Shown here one piece after another: positions 48,957-60,340 of a stretch of 64,000 nt of DNA. Position 1 is the stretch's first letter. The number at the start of each line of letters is the position of its first letter. A program made the translations under genes and the position numbers. The notes beneath the pieces were generated by a model. It was not told the DNA's origin. It was given only the letters and a program-made list of their open reading frames with translations, and made no database searches. This DNA is from Crossiella sp. CA-258035 (GTDB taxonomy: Bacteria > Actinomycetota > Actinomycetes > Mycobacteriales > Pseudonocardiaceae): contig NZ_CP116413.1 of the NCBI RefSeq assembly GCF_030064675.1, forward strand, positions 5,054,001 to 5,118,000, written 5' to 3'.

Positions 48957-50485
48957 CAACGCACCTCCGGCATCGGGGCCGCCACGGCCGGCGTGTGCGC
49001 GTGGTCGGCCAGCACACCGCTGCGGTGGCGCTGGACGAACCAGTAGTACGCGAAGCCGATGATCGTGACGGCGCCCACGAACAGGACCGCGCCCCACTGC
49101 AGGTACCAGTGGAACGGCGGGCTCGGGTTGTAGATCGCCTGCCGTGGCCACAGCAGGTTGACCACCATGGCCGCACCCCACAGCACGGCCACGATGTTGA
49201 CCGGCAGCCCCCACTTCCCAAGCCCGAAGCGGGGTTCCGCACCCTCCACTGTGGCCAGTGGCCAGCGACCGCGGAACCTGGCGATCAGCAGCGGCACGGT
49301 GACGAGCAGGTAGGCCAGGTAGATCAGGATGATCGCGATGCTGGTGACCACCGAGAAGATCTGCGGCTGACCGATGTTGACCATCAGGAAGGCGATGCCG
49401 AAGGCGCCGATGAGCAGCGCGGGCAGCACCGGGGTCTGGAACCGGGCGCTGACCTTGGCCAGCTTCGCGCCGCCGGGCAGGTTGTTGTCCCTGGCCATGG
49501 CGAACATCATCCGGATCGCCGCGGTGTGCACCGCGAGCACGCACACCACGATCGCGATGGCCACGGTGACCAGGAAGATCTTGCCGACCACCGGGCCGAG
49601 CACGTCCAGCACGATGTACTGCAGGCCGATCGTGCCCAGTTCCGGGGCGTTGATGTCGCGCACCGCCATCAGCGCGAACAGCAGCAGCAGGCCGCCGATG
49701 ACGAAGGAGGCGGTCACCGCGCGCAGGATGGACTTGGGCGCGTTGCGGCAGGGGTCCTTGGACTCCTCGCCTAGGGAGGCCGCGGTGTCGAAGCCGTACA
49801 TCACGTACAGCGAGGCCAGTGAGGCGGCCAGGAACGCGCCCATGTAGCCGAGCGGGTTGCCCTCGCCGGTGCCGTGGGTCTCCAGCACCACCGACGGTCC
49901 GCGGACAGCGAAGGCGGCCAGCACCACCACCATGATCACCGCGGCGATCAGCTCGATCAGCACGCCCGCACTGTTGATCCGGGCCATCAGCTTGACCCCG
50001 CAGGCGTTGATGATGGTGGTGAACACGATCAGGATGCTGGCCAGGACCACCGCGTTGGTCGGGTTGTCCGGCACCAGCTGGAAGCCGTCCCAGATCTGCG
50101 GCAGTGTGATCTGCAGGGCCAGCGCGGTCGCGGCCACCGTGGTGGCGGAGGCGGCCAGCATCAGCCAGCCGGCCAGCCAGGACACGTGCGGGTTGCTGAG
50201 CCGCTTGGCCCAGTTGTAGATCGAGCCCGCGATCGGGTAGCGGGCGGCCAGCTCGGCGAAGCAGAGCGCGACCATGAGCTGGCCGGCGAAGACCATCGGC
50301 CAGGACCACCAGTAGGCCGGGCCGCCCTGGGCGAAGCCGAGGTAGAACAGCTGGAAGGTGCCGGTGAGGATGGAGATGTAGCTGATCCCGGCGGCGAAGG
50401 TGTGGAAGTTTCCGAGGGTCCTCTTCAGTTCCTGGCGGTAGCCGAACTCCTGGAGCTCAGCGTCGTCCGAGCGGACGGTCGTCAT
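48956..50485 (-). CDS. APC superfamily permease, choline/GABA permease type
   Basis: 509 residues with 12 membrane helices. The opening FGYRQELKRTLGNFHTFAAG and ISILTGTFQLFYLGF, and the EESKDPCRNAPKSILRA loop, are typical of the UGA4/choline-permease-like amino acid/choline branch. Probably brings in choline, betaine or a related amine for the cluster. ATG 50485 follows GGAGGTTGCC. Coupled to the GMC gene. Confidence 0.87.
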   Translation of the reverse strand: MTTVRSDDAELQEFGYRQELKRTLGNFHTFAAGISYISILTGTFQLFYLGFAQGGPAYWWSWPMVFAGQLMVALCFAELAARYPIAGSIYNWAKRLSNPHVSWLAGWLMLAASATTVAATALALQITLPQIWDGFQLVPDNPTNAVVLASILIVFTTIINACGVKLMARINSAGVLIELIAAVIMVVVLAAFAVRGPSVVLETHGTGEGNPLGYMGAFLAASLASLYVMYGFDTAASLGEESKDPCRNAPKSILRAVTASFVIGGLLLLFALMAVRDINAPELGTIGLQYIVLDVLGPVVGKIFLVTVAIAIVVCVLAVHTAAIRMMFAMARDNNLPGGAKLAKVSARFQTPVLPALLIGAFGIAFLMVNIGQPQIFSVVTSIAIILIYLAYLLVTVPLLIARFRGRWPLATVEGAEPRFGLGKWGLPVNIVAVLWGAAMVVNLLWPRQAIYNPSPPFHWYLQWGAVLFVGAVTIIGFAYYWFVQRHRSGVLADHAHTPAVAAPMPEVR

Positions 50486-50521
50486 GGCAACCTCCGAGCG
50501 TGGTGGGGTGCGGGGGCAGGG

Positions 50522-51994
50522 TCACTCGCCGGAGAACCACTTCTGCGGCGCCGGCCGAAGGTTGTGCCAGATGTGCTTGGCCTCGCGGTACTCGTTGAGC
50601 CCGCTGGGGCCTAGCTCACGGCCGATGCCGGACCGCTTGAAACCACCCCATTCCGCCTGGGGCAGGTACGGGTGGTAGTCGTTGATCCAGATGGTGCCGT
50701 GCCGCAGCCGCCCGGCCACCCGCTCGGCCCGGCCCGCGTCGCCGGTCCACACCGCGCCGGCCAGGCCGTAGTCGGTGTCGTTGCCGAGCCGGATCGCGTC
50801 CTCCTCGTCGGTGAAGGTCTCCACCGTGAGCACCGGGCCGAAGGACTCCTCGCGCAGCACGGACATCCCGGACCGGCAACCGTCCAAAATGGTCGGTGGG
50901 TAGTAGAATCCGTCGGCCAGCGCGGGGTCTTCGGGCCGCTTGCCGCCGCAGCGCAGCACCGCGCCCTCGGCGATCCCGGCGGCCACGTAGGCCTCGACCT
51001 TCTCCCGGTGCGCGGCCGAGATCAGCGGACCGGTCTCGGCGAGCTCGTCGAAGGGTCCGCCGAGGCGGATCTTCTGCGCGCGCTCCACCAGCGCGTCGAC
51101 GAAGCGGTCGTGCCACTCCTGCTGGATGATCAGGCGCGCTCCCGCGGAGCAGACCTGGCCGGAGTGCAGGAAGACCGCGGTGAGCGCGTAGTCCAGCGCG
51201 GTGTCGAAGTCGGCGTCGGCGAAGACGATGTTGGGGTTCTTGCCGCCGAGCTCCAGGGCGATCTTCTTCACCGTGCCCGCGGCGGTGGCCATGATCCGCT
51301 GCCCGGTGGACAGGCCGCCGGTGAAGGAGACCAGGTCGACGTCGGGGTGCTCGGACAGTGGCGCGCCGGCCTCGGGGCCCGCGCCCAGGACCAGGTTGCC
51401 CGCGCCGTGCGGCAGTCCGGCCTCCACCAGCAGGCGCATCAGGATGATCGCGCTGCTGGGGGTCAGCTCGCTGGGCTTGAGCACGAAGGTGTTGCCGGCG
51501 GCCAACGCGGGGGCGACCTTCCACGCGGTCTGCAACAGGGGGTAGTTCCACGGGGTGATCAGCCCGCACACGCCGACCGGCTCGTAGACCACCTTGCTGG
51601 TGGCGTCCGGGTTGCCGGTGTCGACCACCCGGCCGGCGTCGGTGGCCGCGGTCGAGGCGTAGTAGCGGAAGCAGGCGGTCACGTCGTCGATGTCGTACTC
51701 GGCTTCGACCAAGCGCTTTCCGGTGTCCATGGCCTCGGCGCGGGCCAGCGCGACCTTGTCCCGCTGCAACAGCTCGGCCACCCGGAGCAGCAGCCGCCCT
51801 CGCTCGGGGGCGGGGGTGCGCGGCCAGGGTCCGGTGTCGAAGGCGGTGCGCGCGGCCGCGATCGCCGCCTCGGTGTCGGCGCGGGTCGCCTCGGCCACGG
51901 TGGCCACGACCGAGCCGTCCGCGGGGCAGCGGATCTCCCGCTGGCCGCCCTCCTGTGCTGCCAGCCATCTGCCGCCGATGAACAGCTCGGCCAT
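50522..51994 (-). CDS. betB: Betaine aldehyde dehydrogenase-like NAD(P)+ aldehyde dehydrogenase
   Basis: 490 residues. Catalytic Cys282 in HSGQVCSAGAR, general base Glu248 in LELGGKNPN and Asn150 in TPWNYPLL are all present. The N-terminus MAELFIGGRWLAA and C-terminal WINDYHPYLPQAEWGGFKRS resemble BetB. It would oxidise betaine aldehyde to glycine betaine. ATG 51994 follows AGGAGGTTGT, 34 bases after the Rieske gene. Confidence 0.9.
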   Translation of the reverse strand: MAELFIGGRWLAAQEGGQREIRCPADGSVVATVAEATRADTEAAIAAARTAFDTGPWPRTPAPERGRLLLRVAELLQRDKVALARAEAMDTGKRLVEAEYDIDDVTACFRYYASTAATDAGRVVDTGNPDATSKVVYEPVGVCGLITPWNYPLLQTAWKVAPALAAGNTFVLKPSELTPSSAIILMRLLVEAGLPHGAGNLVLGAGPEAGAPLSEHPDVDLVSFTGGLSTGQRIMATAAGTVKKIALELGGKNPNIVFADADFDTALDYALTAVFLHSGQVCSAGARLIIQQEWHDRFVDALVERAQKIRLGGPFDELAETGPLISAAHREKVEAYVAAGIAEGAVLRCGGKRPEDPALADGFYYPPTILDGCRSGMSVLREESFGPVLTVETFTDEEDAIRLGNDTDYGLAGAVWTGDAGRAERVAGRLRHGTIWINDYHPYLPQAEWGGFKRSGIGRELGPSGLNEYREAKHIWHNLRPAPQKWFSGE

Positions 51995-52028
51995 ACAACC
52001 TCCTAGGTATGTCTGGCCGCTATCTAAT

Positions 52029-53186
52029 TCAATCTTCGGGTTTCGCGCACCCCGAAGTGGGAACGAACTTCCCGGTTGACGCCTGAACCCACTGGTGGAA
52101 CGCCTCGATGTGATGTTCGCTGGGTACGAGTACACCACCATCGCGGTAGGCGCGGGAGGACATGGCAGGTTGTGTCCGCTCGCAGGCGTCGAAATCCTGC
52201 TGGTTCACCCGGTGGAACAGCTCGACCGAGCGGGAGACGTCCTTGCCGGTGGCCACCACCTCGTTGGTGTAGAGCCAGTCGCACTCCACCACGGTGCGGT
52301 CGGGCGCCAGCGGGAACATGCGGTGGAAGATGATGTGGTCGGGCACCAGGTTGATGAAGACCTGCGGTTTGACGGTGATCGCGTAGTAGCGCCGGTCCTG
52401 GTCCTCGCGCAGGCCGGGCAGGGGTTCGAAACCGGGGCTGCCGTCGACGGTGAAGCCCTGGATGTCCTGTCCGAATGCGGCCCCGTGGCCGACGTAGTAC
52501 TGGGCGGCGTAGCCGTCGGCGAACTCGGGCAGCACCTCGGTGAGCTCGGGGTGGATCGTGGCGCAGTGGTAGCACTCCATGAAGTTCTCCACGATCAGCT
52601 TCCAGTTGGCGCGCACGTCGTAGACGATGCGGCGGCCCACCGTCAACGCCTCGATGGTGTAGGAGTCGATGGCTGCCAGGGAACCGAGGCGTTCGGTGAC
52701 CGCCTGCTGCACGGTCTCGGCGAAGGACGGTGGTTCCGCGGCGAGGCAGACCCACAGGTAGCCCAGCCATTCCTTGACCTGCACGGTGACCAGGCCGTAC
52801 TCGACCCGGTCGAGGTCGGGCATCTTGGTCAGGTTGGGCGCGGCGATGAGCTTGCCGTCCAGGTCGTAGGTCCAGGCGTGATAGGAGCATTGGAAGTTGC
52901 GTTTGACCGCACCGCTGTCCTGGGTACAGATCCGCGCGCCGCGGTGGCGGCAGATGTTGAGGAAGGCCCGCAGCTGCCCGGCGCGGTTGCGGGTGAGGAT
53001 GACGCTCTCCCGTCCGATCTGGACGGTGCGGTAGGCTCCCGGACCGTCCAGATCGGACAGCCGCGCGGCGCAGAACCACATGGCCTCGAACAGGTGCTGC
53101 TGCTCGGCGGTGAAGACCTCGGGGTCGGTGTAGGCGCTGCCGGGCAGGGTGGCCAGCAGGCTCGGGGGCAGACCGGTTGCGGTCAC
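52029..53186 (-). CDS. Rieske oxygenase, glycine betaine monooxygenase (GbcA type)
   Basis: 385 residues. Rieske [2Fe-2S] ligands C79-R-H81 and C100-X2-H103 ([12 protein letters not shown]). Mononuclear iron site [16 protein letters not shown] with H207 and H212 and bridging-position E204. Closest known role is N-demethylation of glycine betaine to dimethylglycine plus formaldehyde; other quaternary amines are possible. GTG 53186 overlaps the sarcosine-oxidase stop. Electrons probably come from the separate ferredoxin and reductase encoded divergently at 57924-59383. Confidence 0.88.
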   Translation of the reverse strand: MTATGLPPSLLATLPGSAYTDPEVFTAEQQHLFEAMWFCAARLSDLDGPGAYRTVQIGRESVILTRNRAGQLRAFLNICRHRGARICTQDSGAVKRNFQCSYHAWTYDLDGKLIAAPNLTKMPDLDRVEYGLVTVQVKEWLGYLWVCLAAEPPSFAETVQQAVTERLGSLAAIDSYTIEALTVGRRIVYDVRANWKLIVENFMECYHCATIHPELTEVLPEFADGYAAQYYVGHGAAFGQDIQGFTVDGSPGFEPLPGLREDQDRRYYAITVKPQVFINLVPDHIIFHRMFPLAPDRTVVECDWLYTNEVVATGKDVSRSVELFHRVNQQDFDACERTQPAMSSRAYRDGGVLVPSEHHIEAFHQWVQASTGKFVPTSGCAKPED

Positions 53187-54325
53187 GGGGTCACCTCGGA
53201 GAGCCGTTCGGGGCGGAACAGGTCGATGGGGTGCGCGGTCGCGCCGGTGAGCGCGAGGTCGGCGAGGATCTCGCCCACCACGGGCACGAACTTGAAGCCG
53301 TGCCCGGAGAACCCGCAGGCCACGGTGACCCGCTCGTGCGCGGGGTGGGTGGCGATCACGAAGTGCTCGTCGGCGGTGTTGGTGTACATGCAGGTGGCCG
53401 CGCGCAGGAACTGAGCGGGCAGGCTGGGGATGCGCGGCAACATCTGCGCGCGCATGGCTTCGACCTCGTGCGGGTGCACGGTGCGGTCGATGGTGTCGGG
53501 GGTGCAGGTCTGGCCGCCGCGGAAGAAGGCGACCTTGGCCCCGTCCTCTGGGCCGTCGCTGGCGGGGAAGCCGTAGGCCTGGACGCCGTCGGCGGCTTCC
53601 CAGATGTAGATGGGGTGCACCTCGGGCCGGAAGGGGCCGGTGCCGCCGGTGGGGGCGAACCAGTACTGCACCTGGCGTTCGATCACGAACGGGATGCCGA
53701 GGTCGGCGAGCAGCTCGGGGGCCCAGGCTCCCGGGCAGATCACCAGTTTCTCCGCGCGGTACTCCCCCGCTCCGGTGCGCACGCGGACGCCGTTGCCGTC
53801 GCTGGTCCAGTCCAGCACGGGTTCGTGGTAGCGCAGGTGTGCTCCGGCCTTGCCGGCCAGTTCGAGGTGGGCGGTGACGGTGGCTTCCGGGCGGACGAAA
53901 CCGGCTTTCGTTTCATACAGCGCGATCTCGTCCTCGACCGGAGTCATGGTCGGGAAGCGGCGGCGGATCTCCAGCGCGTCCAGCATCTCGTGCGGCAGGT
54001 CCCAGGTTTCCGCGGAGAGCTGGCTGCCCTTGACGGTGAGGCTGTCCGGTCGGCCGATCATCACACCGCCGGTGACGGTGAGCACCTCGCGGCCCGAGTC
54101 GGCGGCGAGCCGGTCGAAGAGCTCGTAGGAACGCAGCAGCAGCGGCACGTAGGCCGGGTCCTCGAAGTAGGACTGGCGGATGATCCGGGAGCCGCCGTGG
54201 CTGGATCCGTTGTGGTGGGCGGGTCCGAAGCGGTCCAGGCCGAGCACCCGGCTGCCGCGGGCGGCCAGGTGGCTGACGGCGGCGCTGCCCATGCCGCCGA
54301 GGCCGATCACGATCACGTCGTACAT
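53183..54325 (-). CDS. soxA: Monomeric sarcosine oxidase-like flavoprotein
   Basis: 380 residues. FAD site [37 protein letters not shown], and the covalent-flavin motif [13 protein letters not shown] with Cys312; late [15 protein letters not shown]. It oxidises sarcosine (or another N-methyl amino acid) to glycine, formaldehyde and hydrogen peroxide. ATG 54325 has AAGGAG upstream, 14 bases after the DMGDH stop, and its stop overlaps the Rieske start. Confidence 0.92.
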   Translation of the reverse strand: MYDVIVIGLGGMGSAAVSHLAARGSRVLGLDRFGPAHHNGSSHGGSRIIRQSYFEDPAYVPLLLRSYELFDRLAADSGREVLTVTGGVMIGRPDSLTVKGSQLSAETWDLPHEMLDALEIRRRFPTMTPVEDEIALYETKAGFVRPEATVTAHLELAGKAGAHLRYHEPVLDWTSDGNGVRVRTGAGEYRAEKLVICPGAWAPELLADLGIPFVIERQVQYWFAPTGGTGPFRPEVHPIYIWEAADGVQAYGFPASDGPEDGAKVAFFRGGQTCTPDTIDRTVHPHEVEAMRAQMLPRIPSLPAQFLRAATCMYTNTADEHFVIATHPAHERVTVACGFSGHGFKFVPVVGEILADLALTGATAHPIDLFRPERLSEVTP

Positions 54326-54339
54326 CGGGCTGGTCTCCT

Positions 54340-56877
<2,538 letters not shown>

Positions 56878-56951
56878 TCAAGACCGGGTCCCGCTGATGG
56901 CGCAGCGGTGCCCAGGCAGGTGAACCCGCTGTTACGACAAGGGATCCGGGC

Positions 56952-57740
56952 TCAGGCCCAGCCCATCCGCCTGGAGACCTCGGCGCCGGCGGCCACCACC
57001 TGTTCGGCGACTTCCGGCAGGCGCTCTTCGGTGAGTCGATAGGACGGGCCGGAGATGCTGATCGCGGCGATCACCGCGCCCTCGTAGGACCGGATCGGGG
57101 CGGCGAGGGCGTTGAGCCCGATCTCCAGCTCCTCGACACAGGAGGCGAAGCCGCGTTGCGCGACCACGACCAGCTCCTCGCGGAGCCTGCGGGTGGAGGT
57201 GATGGTGTGGTCGGTGAAGCCCTCGAGGCGGCGGCCCAGCACCCGGCGCACCTCGTCCGGGCGCATGTGCGCCAGCAGCACCTTGCCGCTGGAGGTGGCG
57301 TGCAGCGGGGTGCGCCTGCCGACCCAGTTCTGGCTGCTCACCGCCGCGGTGCCGCGGGCCTGGGTGACGTTGACCGCGGCCGCGGCCTCCAGGTCGGAGA
57401 TGGCCACGTTGACCGTCTCGCCCACCTCCTGCGCCAGCTCCGCGCACACCTGGCGGCTCTGCTGGGTGATGTCCAGGCGGGCCGCGGTGGCTCCGGCCAG
57501 CCGGATGATGCCCAGGCCCAGGTGGTACTTGCCACGGTCCTCGGTCTGCGCGACCAGCCCCCGGTCCTCCAGCACGCCGAGCAGCCGGAAGGCGGTGGAC
57601 TTGTGCACGCCCAGCTCGGCGGCGATCTCGGTGACCCCGGCCTCGCCGTCCCTGGCCAGGATCTCCAGCACGCTCACCGCCCGGTCGACGGACTGCACCG
57701 AACCGGCGGCACGGGGTTCGCGGTCGCAATCGCTGGGCAT
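56952..57740 (-). CDS. IclR family transcriptional regulator
   Basis: 262 residues. N-terminal winged helix (SVQSVDRAVSVLEILA; EIAAELGVHKSTAFRLLGVLEDRGLV) and IclR effector domain (GRRTPLHATSSGKVLLAHM; ISISGPSYRL). ATG 57740 has TACCGT seven bases upstream and no ribosome site. It lies between the leftward degradation operon and the divergent ferredoxin/reductase genes, with matching operators before both. It probably controls choline/betaine catabolism; activator or repressor cannot be told. Confidence 0.92.
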   Translation of the reverse strand: MPSDCDREPRAAGSVQSVDRAVSVLEILARDGEAGVTEIAAELGVHKSTAFRLLGVLEDRGLVAQTEDRGKYHLGLGIIRLAGATAARLDITQQSRQVCAELAQEVGETVNVAISDLEAAAAVNVTQARGTAAVSSQNWVGRRTPLHATSSGKVLLAHMRPDEVRRVLGRRLEGFTDHTITSTRRLREELVVVAQRGFASCVEELEIGLNALAAPIRSYEGAVIAAISISGPSYRLTEERLPEVAEQVVAAGAEVSRRMGWA

Positions 57741-57786
57741 GAACCCCACGGTAACCACTCTGCCGAACGGACGCCGTCCAAACGCG

Positions 57787-57796
57787 CAACGCGTTG
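57787..57796. promoter_or_regulatory. Short palindrome in the IclR promoter
   Basis: CAACGCGTTG, a perfect 10-bp palindrome about 50 bases upstream of the IclR start, containing the GTTG half of the neighbouring operator. Possible autoregulatory site. Confidence 0.3.
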
Positions 57797-57852
57797 GCAA
57801 CACATTTCGCCGGTTTCACCTCTTGACGGGACCGGGCAGCGGGACGGACGCT

Positions 57853-57888
57853 GTTGCGCATAGCACATCGCGTCGCGCACTACGCAAC
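57853..57888. promoter_or_regulatory. 36-bp inverted-repeat operator upstream of the ferredoxin gene
   Basis: Left arm GTTGCGCATAGCACA matches the left arm of the DMGDH operator at 12 of 15 positions. The right arm ends CTACGCAAC, again inverted. The span is 36 bases exactly as in the other copy. It lies about 35-70 bases before the ferredoxin start and 110-150 upstream of IclR. Confidence 0.7.
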
Positions 57889-57923
57889 ACCTCCCACTCC
57901 GTTACCCCGCCATGGAGGGCGTG

Positions 57924-58241
57924 ATGATCGCCGTCTGCCGCCTCGACGAACTGCCCCCAGGAGAGGCCGTGCGGCTGCTGGCCGATGTGCCGGTCGCCGT
58001 GTTCAACGTCGACGGCGAGCTGTACGCCATCGACGACACCTGCTCCCACCAGGACGCCAGCCTCGCCGAGGGCTACCTGGAGGGCTGCTTCGTGGAATGC
58101 CCGCTGCACGCGGCCAGCTTCGACCTGCGCACCGGCCGCCCGACCTGCCTGCCCGCGAAGAAGCCGGTGCGCACGCACCGGGTCAGCGTCGCGGACGGGG
58201 TGATCTACCTGCACAGACCGGCCGAGCAGGGCGTCGCATGA
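57924..58241 (+). CDS. Rieske-type [2Fe-2S] ferredoxin
   Basis: 105 residues. Rieske motif DTCSHQDASL and CPLHAASFDL supply the two Cys and two His ligands, as in BphA3/NirD-like ferredoxins. It should carry electrons from the following reductase to the Rieske oxygenase at 52029-53186. ATG 57924 is chosen for GGAGGGCGTG upstream; ATG 57912 is an alternative. Its stop overlaps the reductase start (ATGA). Confidence 0.9.
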   Translation: MIAVCRLDELPPGEAVRLLADVPVAVFNVDGELYAIDDTCSHQDASLAEGYLEGCFVECPLHAASFDLRTGRPTCLPAKKPVRTHRVSVADGVIYLHRPAEQGVA

Positions 58242-59383
58242 GATCCGTGGCGGTCATCGGCGCCGCGCTGGCCGGCCTGTCGGCCGCGCGGGCGTTGCGG
58301 GACCAGGGTTTCCAGGGGCGGCTCACCATCATCGGCGCGGAGTCGCACCGGCCCTACGACCGGCCGCCGCTGTCGAAGAACTTCCTGCTCGGCACCATCG
58401 GCCCGGCGGACCTCGCGCTGGCCGAGGAGTCCGAGCTGGCCGAGCTGGACGCCGAATGGCTGCTCGGCCAGACGGTCAGCCACCTCTCCCCCGGCCTGGG
58501 CGCGCTGGAGCTGGCCGATGGCAGGCGGCTGCGCTGCGACGGCGCGGTGATCGCCACCGGCGCGACCCCGCGCAGCCTGCCCGGCGCGGAGTTCCTGGCC
58601 GGGGTGCACGTGCTGCGCACCCTGGACGACGCCGTCGCGCTGCGCGCCGACCTGGTCCAGGGCTCGCCGAGGGTGGTGGTGGTCGGCGCGGGCTTCATCG
58701 GCGCGGAGGTCGCGGCCAGCTGCGCCGCGCTCGGCCTGCACGTGACCATCGTGGAGGCCGCTCCCCTGCCGCTGGCTCCGGTGCTGGGCCAGGAGATGGC
58801 CGCGCACTGCCTCGGCCTGCATGCCGACCACGGCGTCCGGCTGCTCTGCGGGGTCGGGGTGGGCGGGCTGCTCGGGCAGGGCCGGGTCACCGGGGTGGAA
58901 CTGGCCGACGGCCGCCGCCTGCCCGCCGACGTGGTGGTGGTCGGCATCGGCGTCCGGCCCAGCACCGGCTGGCTGCACGGTTCCGGACTGCCCCTGGACA
59001 ACGGCGTCAGCTGCGACGCGGGCGGGGTGACCAGGCTGCCCAACGTGATCGCGGTCGGCGACGTGGCCAACCTGGCCGGCCGCCGGGTCGAGCACTGGAC
59101 CAACGCCGCCGAACAGCCCACGGTCGCGGTGGCCAACCTGCTGGCCGGGCGGACCCTGCACACCGGGCGCAGCGCGCCGTACTTCTGGTCCGACCAGTAC
59201 GGGGTGCGCATCCAGTTCGCCGGGCACACCCGGCCGGGCGATGAGGTCCGCATCGCCGAGGGCGAACCGGACTCGCGCAGCTTCCTGGCCGTCTACGAAC
59301 GCGAGGGCCGGACCGTGGCCGCCCTCGCTCTCAACCGCGCCAAGCCCTTCACCCGCATCCGCCGCGCCCTGGCCGCAGTCTGA
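58238..59383 (+). CDS. FAD-dependent ferredoxin reductase (BphA4 type)
   Basis: 381 residues. Two Rossmann sites, VAVIGAALAGLSAARALRDQ and VVVVGAGFIGAEVAASCAALG, and the flavin motif VIAVGDVANLAG, with the C-terminal reductase domain (EHWTNAAEQ; FWSDQYGVRIQFAG). It transfers electrons from NAD(P)H to the coupled ferredoxin. Three-component supply of a GbcA-type oxygenase differs from the two-component GbcAB system of Pseudomonas. Confidence 0.92.
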   Translation: MRSVAVIGAALAGLSAARALRDQGFQGRLTIIGAESHRPYDRPPLSKNFLLGTIGPADLALAEESELAELDAEWLLGQTVSHLSPGLGALELADGRRLRCDGAVIATGATPRSLPGAEFLAGVHVLRTLDDAVALRADLVQGSPRVVVVGAGFIGAEVAASCAALGLHVTIVEAAPLPLAPVLGQEMAAHCLGLHADHGVRLLCGVGVGGLLGQGRVTGVELADGRRLPADVVVVGIGVRPSTGWLHGSGLPLDNGVSCDAGGVTRLPNVIAVGDVANLAGRRVEHWTNAAEQPTVAVANLLAGRTLHTGRSAPYFWSDQYGVRIQFAGHTRPGDEVRIAEGEPDSRSFLAVYEREGRTVAALALNRAKPFTRIRRALAAV

Positions 59384-59390
59384 CCCCACC

Positions 59391-59575
59391 CGCGTGTTGG
59401 CCGTTCCGGGACGGCGTGTTGGCCAAAGTCGTACGCAGTGTTGGCCGAAGTCGTACATGGTGTTGGCCGAAGTTGCACGTCGAGCCGGGCCGACTGGCCA
59501 ACACCCGGTACGAGATCGGCCAACACTGCGTACGACTTCGGCCAACACTGCGTGCGAGATCGGCCAACACGCGGG
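59391..59575. repeat. Nested inverted-repeat element, copy B
   Basis: Four forward units starting near 59393, 59416, 59438 and 59460 face four reverse units ending near 59504, 59526, 59548 and 59570. GTGTTGGCCGAAGTCGTAC at 59438-59456 is matched by its exact 19-base reverse complement at 59530-59548. The element fills the gap between convergent genes up to the stop codon at 59576. Same family as 16338-16473, with four pairs instead of three. Confidence 0.85.
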
Positions 59576-60340
59576 TTACTGGAAGATCGCGATCGGGAGG
59601 ACGACCAGTTCCTGGGTGTCGTGTTGCCAGGACTGGACCTTGCCGAGGCAGCGGGCCTGGAACCAGCCGTCGGGGACCTGGTCGTAGCGCAGGTCGTCGG
59701 GATGGCAGTCCAGGCGGATGGTGGCGGTGGTGGCCGGGGACTCCGGGGTGCCGTAGGCGGCCTGGAAGGTCGCGGGCGCGCCGGTGCGGTTGAGCAGGCG
59801 GAACTGGCCGCGGATGGAGACGTAGCGGTCCAGGTGGCGCAGGTGGGCGTGTTCGCCGGTGGTGTCGGGGTCGAGGGTGGCCAGGGCCTTGGTCAGGGCG
59901 GGGTTGCGGCGGATGGTGCGGCGGCGCAGGTCGACGTGCACCACGCCGTCGGCGGACTCCAGGGCGCGCAGCACGTCGCCGATGACCGCGATGGGCTGGT
60001 TCTGCGCGATGTAGCGGACGACCACCTCGCGGCCCGCGGTGTGGCCCGCCCCCGCGCCGCCGCGGAGGACCTTGAAGCCGAACCAGCGGGACTTGGCCGT
60101 GTCCACCTTCTCCCGCACCTCCCGGCGCAGCGCGTCGCCGTAGCCGCCGGAGAGGTAGAGGTTCATCACCGACTTCTCGTGCAGGTAGAAGGCCAGGTCG
60201 GGGAAGACCGCGGGGCGGCGGTTCGCGCGCACCGCCAGCGCCAGGGCGACCAGCATGGTGAGCACGGCCAGCGCGGTGACCAGCCAGACCACGGCCCAGA
60301 AACCCCAGACCGACCACCAGAGCTCGTTATCCACAGCCAC
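59576..60340 (-). CDS. Membrane-anchored protein of unknown function (operon gene 3)
   Basis: 254 residues. One N-terminal membrane helix (WAVVWLVTALAVLTMLVALAL, about 14-36), then a cytoplasmic domain starting FPDLAFYLHEKSVMNLYLSGGYG. The rest (DVLRALESADGVVHVDLRRRTI; YVSIRGQFRLLNRTG) reads as a small alpha/beta fold and a beta-rich end. I do not recognise it. The start at 60340 overlaps the VWA-protein gene by 14 bases. It ends against the repeat element. Confidence 0.72.
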   Translation of the reverse strand: MAVDNELWWSVWGFWAVVWLVTALAVLTMLVALALAVRANRRPAVFPDLAFYLHEKSVMNLYLSGGYGDALRREVREKVDTAKSRWFGFKVLRGGAGAGHTAGREVVVRYIAQNQPIAVIGDVLRALESADGVVHVDLRRRTIRRNPALTKALATLDPDTTGEHAHLRHLDRYVSIRGQFRLLNRTGAPATFQAAYGTPESPATTATIRLDCHPDDLRYDQVPDGWFQARCLGKVQSWQHDTQELVVLPIAIFQ

